5,206 nucleotides of DNA, taken from an uncultured Bacteroidales bacterium. Lineage in GTDB: Bacteria; Bacteroidota; Bacteroidia; Bacteroidales; Lentimicrobiaceae. The stretch lies in contig CALCQV010000040.1 of the NCBI GenBank assembly GCA_937894795.1, positions 1 through 5,206 on the forward strand, given 5' to 3'. The notes beneath the pieces are model-generated. The model was not told where the DNA came from and searched no databases. It was given only the letters and a program-made list of their open reading frames with translations. Below are positions 1-5,206 of this stretch, in pieces. The position numbers were made by a program, and so were the translations under genes. Position 1 is the stretch's first letter. Each line of letters begins with the position of its first letter.

Positions 1-25
1 AATAAAAAAGATTAAATACAATTAA

Positions 26-178
26 TGTGCTCGGTTATTACGGGCTAATACAGTATTGCAGAAGCCTGTAGATGTGGTAGTCCCGACCGGAGAAGTATCG
101 AACTTTTTGAGGGAGGATTTTGATGCTGTATTGAAGTTTATGAATGCTGAAATACAGAAGAAAAAGCGTAAGATATGA
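26..178 (+). pseudogene. Possible 3' remnant of an unidentified plus-strand gene
   Basis: An open frame of 50 codons runs from just after a TAA at 23-25 to a TGA at 176-178. It has no ATG near its start; the first in-frame ATG is at 143. The predicted end is protein-like, with PTGEVSNFLREDFDAVL followed by a basic tail ending in KKKRKI. A second plus frame (6-68) is also open and gives NVLGYYGLIQYCRSL before a TAG at 69-71. A frameshift around 60-70 could join the two into one eroded C-terminus. I do not recognise the family. The frame is short enough to be chance in AT-rich DNA. The reasons to list it are the natural-looking composition, the charged C-terminal tail and its convergent position opposite the SGNH gene. 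Confidence 0.35.
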
Positions 179-236
179 GTTAAATTAGTTTCGATTTTTT
201 TTTGAGGTAAATTTTACCAAAATATTCCTTACGCTT
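164..236. repeat. Inverted repeat AAGCGTAAG / CTTACGCTT
   Basis: A perfect 9-bp inverted repeat has arms at 164-172 and 228-236, separated by 55 bp. The left arm overlaps the last codons and the end of the plus-strand remnant. The right arm lies just downstream of the SGNH stop on the minus strand. The loop contains a run of nine T (195-203) and a second short palindrome, GGTAAA-T-TTTACC (206-218). The position between convergent coding ends suggests a role in ending transcription. The long loop makes a simple hairpin weak, and chance or a degraded duplication is possible. Confidence 0.45.
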
Positions 237-237
237 C

Positions 238-270
238 TTAGTTTGAAATGTCCTTTATACCTCAAACTAA
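238..270 (-). terminator. Candidate hairpin just downstream of the SGNH gene
   Basis: A perfect 9-bp inverted repeat, TTAGTTTGA (238-246) and TCAAACTAA (262-270), encloses a 15-nt loop. It begins three bases after the SGNH stop codon (274-276). The stem is AT-rich and no U-run follows it on the minus-strand transcript, so it is not a classical intrinsic terminator. On the plus-strand transcript it is followed by a moderately T-rich stretch. It may act as a 3'-end stabilising hairpin or a weak two-way terminator; this is inferred from position and symmetry only. Confidence 0.4.
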
Positions 271-273
271 AAT

Positions 274-1407
274 TTATTTTATCCCGTAATTATTCAGTAT
301 CCCAATAATTTTGGGTGTCAATTTTTTAAGCATACGAGAAAAGCCCAAATCTGTCGGATGGGTGCCATCTGCAGTTCCCAAACTATCATCTCCCAGAAAA
401 CCATCAGAATCAATAAAATAAATGTTCTTATCTTTCTTCATTCTATTTTTCACCATTTTCTTTGCAACCTGCTGTTTCTCATTCTCAAACGCATCTGCCA
501 AACGATTAAAATTTCTTTTCTCACGCCGTATCGTCTGAATAAATATAAGTGGAGTTTCTGGGTGTGATTCCCTTATGATGTCTACAAATTCATTGAACCT
601 TGTCCTTATCTCATGCGGATTTGGATTTGAAAATGTATCAAAGATAAAAGCATCAGCTTTGATTCTAGCTAAAATTAAGGCGAATTCTTTTTGCAATTTG
701 CATTGACCACTAAATCCCATATTAAAACAATACAGATCATTTTCCCGACCGAATCTTGATACGTAACTCATTCCGGCTCGACTGGCAGCAGAACCATGAG
801 TGATGCTGGAGCCATGAAATACAATGCGATGACGAAACGGATTGTCCAAAGGTAGAATAGCACTGCTTTTTTCTATTCCAATTTCAAGGGAATCTATCCT
901 ATCAAACAATGGAAGGTAAAGTATACATTCTTTGATTCCGTGACTCATTCCAGTCACAATGGTACTCTCATGCGCTTCACAAGATGCATTCATCTCTGGT
1001 GCCCCGACCCCGGCAAATTTCCACATACCATTTTCACGAATATATAGATCGAGTCCCTTTTGACAATTTGCACCAGTATTAACTCCAACAATGCACATAT
1101 CTGATGTATGCCATTTGGCCCTGATGATCTTACTATCGGTAGAAAACAAAACCATCATACCAGTAGACTGATTAAACTTTGTTGCGAGCGATTTGCTTTG
1201 AATAAAAGCAGGATTCAATCTTGCAAATGGTCTCTCAGGAAAGGAAATAGGCTGGCCAATGACAGTAAGCTGTCTGGCATCCACATAGCGGACAGTGGAA
1301 GATTCTTGAGCAAAGGAAATTAAACTAAACAACAGTGATATTAACAACACAACTGGATTAAAGATATTTCTTGCCATATGATTTCTATAAATAAAATTGA
1401 ATTTCAT
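274..1407 (-). CDS. Secreted SGNH/GDSL hydrolase (GxDLY N-terminal domain + Lipase_GDSL_3-type domain)
   Basis: Predicted exported esterase of 377 aa. An N-terminal hydrophobic segment (about residues 15-33, ending SFAQ) looks like a Sec signal peptide. Residues about 38-185 match the beta-sandwich domain usual in front of this hydrolase type, including its signature GLDLY (118-122). The catalytic alpha/beta domain starts near 190. Its block I is FHGSSITHG with nucleophile Ser201, block II is NMGFSG with oxyanion Gly231, a block III Asn is likely at 261 in DTFSNPN, and block V is DGTHP with Asp347 and His350. All triad residues are present, so the enzyme should be active. Related proteins sit among glycan-degrading genes and are thought to remove acyl groups from sugars, but the substrate here cannot be read. 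The start is uncertain: Met11 (start at 1377) gives a more conventional signal peptide (MARNIFNPVV...), whereas the Met1 start has an AAGGA at 1421-1425, 13 nt upstream. It is the last gene of the minus-strand series. Confidence 0.93.
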   Translation of the reverse strand: MKFNFIYRNHMARNIFNPVVLLISLLFSLISFAQESSTVRYVDARQLTVIGQPISFPERPFARLNPAFIQSKSLATKFNQSTGMMVLFSTDSKIIRAKWHTSDMCIVGVNTGANCQKGLDLYIRENGMWKFAGVGAPEMNASCEAHESTIVTGMSHGIKECILYLPLFDRIDSLEIGIEKSSAILPLDNPFRHRIVFHGSSITHGSAASRAGMSYVSRFGRENDLYCFNMGFSGQCKLQKEFALILARIKADAFIFDTFSNPNPHEIRTRFNEFVDIIRESHPETPLIFIQTIRREKRNFNRLADAFENEKQQVAKKMVKNRMKKDKNIYFIDSDGFLGDDSLGTADGTHPTDLGFSRMLKKLTPKIIGILNNYGIK

Positions 1408-1467
1408 AATCTTATTTCATTCCTTAATTCTTTCACCATGAAAGTGCTGAATGAGAACAATAAATTA

Positions 1468-1545
1468 TCACGCAAAAAATATAGCCGATAAAATTAAAAA
1501 GAGTCCTAATCCCACTCCCAAAATAGTTTTCTTTTTGAAATTCAT
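1468..1545 (-). CDS. Possible 25-aa hydrophobic small protein
   Basis: A 25-codon frame lies in the 167-bp gap between the GH97 and SGNH genes, starting 29 bp after the GH97 stop. It starts at ATG, has a basic head (MNFKKKT), a hydrophobic stretch of about 18 residues (ILGVGLGLFLILSAIFFA), and ends in tandem stops TGA TAA. This is the layout of a single-span membrane micro-peptide, or of a signal peptide whose mature protein has been lost. No Shine-Dalgarno sequence precedes it, which is common in Bacteroidota and so uninformative. A frame this short can occur by chance, and AT-rich DNA readily encodes Phe, Leu and Ile. The positively charged start followed by an uninterrupted hydrophobic core is what makes it worth recording. 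Function unknown. Confidence 0.35.
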   Translation of the reverse strand: MNFKKKTILGVGLGLFLILSAIFFA

Positions 1546-1574
1546 TATTGACACGATCCATTCAAGGCATTTTT

Positions 1575-3566
1575 TCAATGATTCTTTAAAATCTTTGCAG
1601 CAAATCCACCTCCAGGCATCATGGTGACGGTCAATTTTTTACTTGACGGAAGTGCAACAATTTCTTTCTTATAGTCACGAGCAGCCCGATCAGCATTGAC
1701 ACCATCCTTAAAAATTTCGATCTGATAGTTGCCATCTTCGAGAAATGACAGGTCAACTGTCAGTCCATGTCGATCCCAGTTAGTTAAACCGCCAACATAC
1801 CAAACGTTATTTTTTTGTCGGGCCATAACTATGTATTCACCGATTTTACCATCAATGGCTATTGATTGATCCCATATCGTTGGAATTTCCGCAATAAATT
1901 TTGTGCATTCCGGTTCTTTGAAGTAATTGGATGGGCTATCACACAGCATATTGAATGGCGAATCAAAAATAATATACTCGGCAAGCTGACGACAACGGGT
2001 ACCCTGGCTCATTGCCTCACTGTAAATTGGCCGGTAATTGTTTCGAATGGCATTGCGCATAGCACCCTGAGTATAATCGATCGGTCCGGCCAACATTCGA
2101 ATGTACGGCATTGTCACATCGTAGGTAACCATGTCAACCGAAGGTTGCGACCATTTTAACTGCTCCAGTCCGAACACACCCTCAAAATTGAGCACATTGG
2201 GAAAGGTACGTTGTAATCCTGTAGGTTTGTATGCCCCATGAAAATCGACTATCAATTCATATTTAGCAGCTGTTTCAGCACAACGGTAATAAAAGTCAAC
2301 CATCGCCTGATCATCACGATCCATAAAATCAACTTTAAATCCCTTAACACCCATCTCTGAATAGGTTTTGCAAACATTTTCCATGTCATTGTTCATTGCC
2401 CAATATCCAGCCCAGAGAATAATCCCCACATTTTTCGTTTTTCCATAATCGACCAATTCCTGAATGTTAATTTCGGGAATGACAAGCATCAGGTCTGCTT
2501 TTTCATTTACCGACCAGCCTTCATCAAGAATTATATACTCAATTCCTTGATTGAAAGCAAAATCGATGTAATATTTATAGGTTTCGTTATTAATTCCAGC
2601 TCGAAAATCCACGCCAAATATATTCCAGTTATTCCACCAGTCCCATGCCACTTTCCCGGGTTTAATCCAGGAAGTATTCTCAATACGTGACGGAGAAGCC
2701 AGCAAATAAACAAGATCGTTATCCAGCAGTTCCTTGTCACTTGTTGATACAGCAAAAATCCTCCAGGGATAATTCCACGTTCCCGGATTTTTGGCGATAT
2801 AATCCTCTCGCTCTGATACCAGACCTTGCAACATATTATGGCCGCCTTGTTTGACGCTTTTTGGGTAAGGGGCAAAAATGCCCTTTAAAGAATTATTTTC
2901 CCCTTTATTTAAATAGAGCCCGGGATAGCTTTCAAGATCTGCTTCGGTAAAACATAGCTTTTTACCGTCATTCAGTTCAACAATTACCGGCAAAAACATC
3001 AGTCGGTTTTTATCCAGCTCACTTAACTTTAAATGGGAATATGTGTTTTGGAATGAGTTAAAAAACTGTTCTTCGAATGTTTTAGGGTCCTTCATCTTCA
3101 CGTAAGGAATGACAATCTGATTATCCTGACTAAAATTAAGATTGACCTTTTCATTTTGAATAAAAACCGAGTCTTTCCCTGTAGTAGCAAACCGGTAGGC
3201 AATACCCTGATTATATGCTCTAAAAATTACGCTGTAATTACCTTTGAACTTCAGGGTGAGCTCATGAAATTCTTCCTGAATTTTACTCTTTTTGTAAAAT
3301 GGAGGCGTGACAACCTGGTTCACAAATTTGGTTTTTTTATTTATCAGTTTTGGATTTTCTCCCCAAACAGTGCCATTATCCAGAGTCATGGAAACAGGTG
3401 ATGCAGAAATAACCTCAGTATGTTCATGTTGAACTGAAAAACTGATTTGGTCATCAATTTCCACCTTTACGTTAAGTTTGCCATCTGGTGATTGAAAAGT
3501 CAGCTCTTGAGCCAAACTGCTCAAAGCAAGAACAAATGACAAGATAAATATTATTGATTTTTTCAT
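1575..3566 (-). CDS. Glycoside hydrolase family 97, retaining alpha-galactosidase-like
   Basis: A complete 663-aa GH97 enzyme, close to the ~662 aa of the retaining alpha-galactosidase BtGH97b and shorter than SusB (~738 aa). Residues 1-20 (MKKSIIFILS...SSLAQ) form a Sec signal peptide without a lipobox Cys, so a periplasmic location is likely. The N-terminal beta-sandwich spans about 21-290, the (beta/alpha)8 barrel about 295-560, and a C-terminal all-beta domain about 565-660. Barrel signatures include VAWDWWNNWN (306-315), YIILDEGW (344-351), GIILWAGYWA (381-390), GFKVDFMDRDDQ (409-420) and NFEGVFGLE (460-468). From recalled family knowledge, the retaining branch uses an Asp nucleophile on the KVDF strand (here Asp413) and a Glu acid/base (here Glu468), and lacks the inverting branch's base Glu, which is replaced by Gly (here probably Gly444 in DFHGAY). 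That pattern predicts release of alpha-linked galactose with retention, but other alpha-sugars are possible. Neighbours are co-directional secreted proteins. Confidence 0.97.
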   Translation of the reverse strand: MKKSIIFILSFVLALSSLAQELTFQSPDGKLNVKVEIDDQISFSVQHEHTEVISASPVSMTLDNGTVWGENPKLINKKTKFVNQVVTPPFYKKSKIQEEFHELTLKFKGNYSVIFRAYNQGIAYRFATTGKDSVFIQNEKVNLNFSQDNQIVIPYVKMKDPKTFEEQFFNSFQNTYSHLKLSELDKNRLMFLPVIVELNDGKKLCFTEADLESYPGLYLNKGENNSLKGIFAPYPKSVKQGGHNMLQGLVSEREDYIAKNPGTWNYPWRIFAVSTSDKELLDNDLVYLLASPSRIENTSWIKPGKVAWDWWNNWNIFGVDFRAGINNETYKYYIDFAFNQGIEYIILDEGWSVNEKADLMLVIPEINIQELVDYGKTKNVGIILWAGYWAMNNDMENVCKTYSEMGVKGFKVDFMDRDDQAMVDFYYRCAETAAKYELIVDFHGAYKPTGLQRTFPNVLNFEGVFGLEQLKWSQPSVDMVTYDVTMPYIRMLAGPIDYTQGAMRNAIRNNYRPIYSEAMSQGTRCRQLAEYIIFDSPFNMLCDSPSNYFKEPECTKFIAEIPTIWDQSIAIDGKIGEYIVMARQKNNVWYVGGLTNWDRHGLTVDLSFLEDGNYQIEIFKDGVNADRAARDYKKEIVALPSSKKLTVTMMPGGGFAAKILKNH

Positions 3567-3586
3567 AATTTATATTTAAAAATTTC

Positions 3587-3594
3587 CAAATTGA
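3587..3594 (-). promoter_or_regulatory. Weak candidate -7 box upstream of the GH97 gene
   Basis: On the minus strand this reads TCAATTTG, seven of eight positions matching the Bacteroidota -7 consensus TAnnTTTG as I recall it. It ends 20 bp before the GH97 ATG, which would leave a very short AT-rich leader. No convincing -33 TTTG element is seen at the expected distance. The 105-bp gap is the first place after the PHP/propeller pair where a separate promoter would fit. In AT-rich DNA such a match is easily fortuitous. Confidence 0.2.
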
Positions 3595-3671
3595 TTTTTT
3601 AAAGCTGTTTTTTCGTGGCTAATTCGATTTAATCTCAGTTAAAAATGATTCATTAAAAAAACTTACAGAAT

Positions 3672-4460
3672 TCATTGCTTTACTCTGTTTATCTTGGTAA
3701 CCCCTCCTTTTTTTTCACTTCTAATAAGTCCATAAATTAAGTCTGAATTACCAATTTTTTCCCGGGCAATCCCTTGGCCATAAGAGCCTATGTTGATAGT
3801 TTCAATTAATTGTAAAGTTGAGCCTTTACTGGGGAATTCAAGTATATATGCTTCAAGGTTATCGTGTCCTGTACATAAAATTCTCCCATCAGGAAAAATT
3901 ATTCCGCCAGAACTACTATGCTTACCAAATTTTATCAATAGTTCCTTAGGAAAAACCCACGATTCTACCTGTCTAAAGTTTGAATCAAATTTAACCAGTT
4001 TTGACCAAGAATTATTTCTATTTTCTAAACCACCATATCCAGCATAATGAGCAAAAGCGACATACCAATACCCCTTGTGTTTATCAATCCATGTTGCTGA
4101 ACCATTTAGTATTCCAAAACTATGGCTATCTATGTGCTCAAGGGTTTTCGGATCAAAAATTTCTATTGAACTAACCATCGGTGTTCCTGGAAAGTTTGAA
4201 TGCGCACAAAATAACTTATTATCTATGATAACTCCGGCATTCATGTGTTTTAACAAAGAATCTTTATCCTCCCAGACAGCAACTTGAAGACCTTCTTTTT
4301 TACAATGTTTGCTTATGGATGTGTTGTTAATGATATAAAAGAATTTTTTGTCAACAGCAATTCCTTGTTGTGCCTTGGGTACAGTATATTCTTTAACGAT
4401 ATTCTGTGCCTTTAAGGAAACAGAAATAAACAGAATTGCAATATAAGTTAATATCTTCAT
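3672..4460 (-). CDS. Secreted protein of unknown function, probable small beta-propeller
   Basis: A 262-aa protein with a clear Sec signal peptide (MKILTYIAILFISVSLKAQ, cleavage likely before or near Gln19) and no lipobox Cys. I do not recognise a named family. The mature part shows about five loosely repeated units, each with a Gly followed by a short beta-strand pair of the type 'see it, read it out': GIAVDKKFFYII (33-44), AGVIIDNKLFCAHS (75-88), GSATWIDKHKGYWYVAFAH (110-128), GGIIFPDGRILCTGHD (175-190) and GIAREKIGNSDLIYGLI (220-236). Several are followed by 'IEIFDPKTLEHID'-like strands in which a value is attached to an object. This is the usual look of a beta-propeller, perhaps with only five blades. 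The start follows the PHP stop by 20 bp with no terminator between, so the two genes are probably co-transcribed. A sugar-binding, lyase-like or scaffold role is possible but not supported by any motif. Confidence 0.85.
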   Translation of the reverse strand: MKILTYIAILFISVSLKAQNIVKEYTVPKAQQGIAVDKKFFYIINNTSISKHCKKEGLQVAVWEDKDSLLKHMNAGVIIDNKLFCAHSNFPGTPMVSSIEIFDPKTLEHIDSHSFGILNGSATWIDKHKGYWYVAFAHYAGYGGLENRNNSWSKLVKFDSNFRQVESWVFPKELLIKFGKHSSSGGIIFPDGRILCTGHDNLEAYILEFPSKGSTLQLIETINIGSYGQGIAREKIGNSDLIYGLIRSEKKGGVTKINRVKQ

Positions 4461-4480
4461 CGTATTTTCTGATCTTATTA

Positions 4481-5206
4481 TTAATCAATTTTCTTAAACC
4501 AGAAGGGTTGGCTTCCAATGACTGCACCCTGTTTTTTTTCTATACTGAAATCAGATGTTTGAGCCATAAAATAAACATAAAATAGCTCTTCAAATCCATT
4601 TTTAATTAAATCAAAGGTTTCTCCAGTATGAACAATTTCATTATTAAAATACCACGACACTTTATCGAATCCTTCGCCTTTTATAGTGATACTACTTTTA
4701 TTAAAACTGATTTTTTGAATTTGCGGTACTTCGGCATTTGGAGCTTTGGCAACCCAAAAGAAGGCACCTTCTTTCAAACTATTATAAATTTCCTCTTGAT
4801 TAAACTTTTTTATCAGCTGAATTTGTAATCCCTGATCAACACCGTTTGCTCTATGAAGGTCATCGGTGGCCGTTAACCAAATCGGACGCCATCCGCTGTC
4901 AGCGGGAGACCCATAGTGCATTAATATATTATTAATCAATTTCTTGCAGTGGGGCCACCTAATAGTGTCATTAAACGAGGATGGATTGAATATGTCAATG
5001 CCATAGATGTGGGGATATTTGTCAAAATAATTAATATAATCTTTCAATTCGTTGTTTTTTCTTTCTACCCACCGGCCAGGGTGTGCAAACGAGAGTAAAC
5101 CCCTTTCTTCACCGATGGCTGCCAGTGCCTCATCGAAGTTCAGGCCTTGGCCAGTAATATCTGAAAAAAGTGAAATCATGCGATGTTGGCTTTTTCCTGT
5201 AAATGA
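4481..5206 (-). CDS. PHP-domain metal-dependent phosphoesterase-like protein (5' end beyond the window)
   Basis: The frame stays open to the last base, so the gene starts outside the window; 241 C-terminal residues are visible. The Met at 5177-5179 is internal, because upstream codons read SFTGKSQHR and fit the conserved HH-type segment before a PHP motif. Visible PHP landmarks, counted from the edge, are LLSFAHPGRW (37-46, metal-binding His42), YGIDIFN (68-74, where many relatives have Glu in place of the Asp) and LTATDDLHR (111-119, the equivalent of the terminal D-x-H metal motif). Residues about 160-215 form a small beta-rich C-terminal domain with IQKISFNKSSITIKGEGF and a WYFNNEIVHTGETF hairpin, as found in exported PHP proteins of Bacteroidota. 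The expected activity is metal-dependent hydrolysis of a phosphoester, with unknown substrate. The first metal motif (HxH) and any signal peptide are outside the window. It heads the visible minus-strand series, 20 bp before the propeller gene. Confidence 0.87.
   Translation of the reverse strand, partial: SFTGKSQHRMISLFSDITGQGLNFDEALAAIGEERGLLSFAHPGRWVERKNNELKDYINYFDKYPHIYGIDIFNPSSFNDTIRWPHCKKLINNILMHYGSPADSGWRPIWLTATDDLHRANGVDQGLQIQLIKKFNQEEIYNSLKEGAFFWVAKAPNAEVPQIQKISFNKSSITIKGEGFDKVSWYFNNEIVHTGETFDLIKNGFEELFYVYFMAQTSDFSIEKKQGAVIGSQPFWFKKID

Noticed and set aside
6..68. Resemblance of LNTINVLGYYGLIQYCRSL to the C-terminal region of reverse transcriptases (a 'SYLG..KH.NSY'-like stretch)
   Set aside because: The similarity is from memory, covers about 20 residues, lacks any catalytic motif, and no template or variable repeat is seen; too weak to claim a retroelement.
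1408..1574. Terminator or promoter in the GH97-SGNH gap
   Set aside because: No GC-rich hairpin with a T-run and no convincing TAnnTTTG box at a suitable distance could be found on the minus strand.
358..2159. Plus-strand open frames at 358-567, 1108-1323 and 1866-2159
   Set aside because: All lie antisense within the SGNH and GH97 genes, have unnatural compositions and show no motifs.
2531..2875. A 114-codon minus-strand open frame inside the GH97 gene
   Set aside because: It overlaps the GH97 coding frame, which has strong family motifs throughout, and its translation shows no domain or signal; it is a shadow of the real gene.
3156..4828. Plus-strand open frames at 3156-3401, 3790-4047, 4075-4287 and 4628-4828
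   Set aside because: Antisense to well-supported minus-strand genes, with no recognisable domains.
1..5206. tRNA, rRNA, CRISPR array, insertion sequence or defence island
   Set aside because: No cloverleaf-like conserved arms, no regularly spaced direct repeats, no transposase motifs and no nuclease or toxin signatures were seen.

Overview
This window looks like part of a carbohydrate-degradation neighbourhood from a member of the Bacteroidota. The evidence is a low-GC genome, weak or absent Shine-Dalgarno signals, a GH97 glycosidase (a family centred on Bacteroidota), and three Sec signal peptides that all end in Ala-Gln. The last trait is typical of exported proteins in this phylum. A finer placement, such as a marine or gut Bacteroidales/Marinilabiliales-like organism, is only a guess.

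All four substantial genes are on the minus strand, so transcription runs from the right edge to the left. In that order they are: (1) the C-terminal 241 residues of a PHP-domain metal-dependent phosphoesterase-like protein whose start lies beyond the right edge; (2) 20 bp later, a 262-aa secreted protein of unknown function with internal repeats suggesting a small beta-propeller; (3) 105 bp later, a complete 663-aa GH97 glycosidase whose active-site pattern matches the retaining alpha-galactosidase branch; (4) 167 bp later, a 377-aa secreted SGNH/GDSL hydrolase of the GxDLY + Lipase_GDSL_3 type. A 25-codon open frame for a hydrophobic peptide with tandem stop codons sits in the gap between (3) and (4).

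The left 273 bp hold no complete gene. A plus-strand open frame ending at 178 looks like the eroded 3' end of another gene that converges on the SGNH gene. The space between them carries several inverted repeats, a plausible but unproven two-way transcription end.

The simplest joint reading is a co-directional set of exported enzymes acting on a decorated glycan: an exo-acting alpha-galactosidase-like GH97, an SGNH esterase that may remove acyl groups, a PHP protein that may remove phosphate or act on another ester, and a propeller protein of unknown role. No SusC/SusD pair, sulfatase or regulator is present, so a polysaccharide utilization locus cannot be claimed from this window alone. I found no RNA genes, CRISPR array, insertion sequence or clear new defence system.
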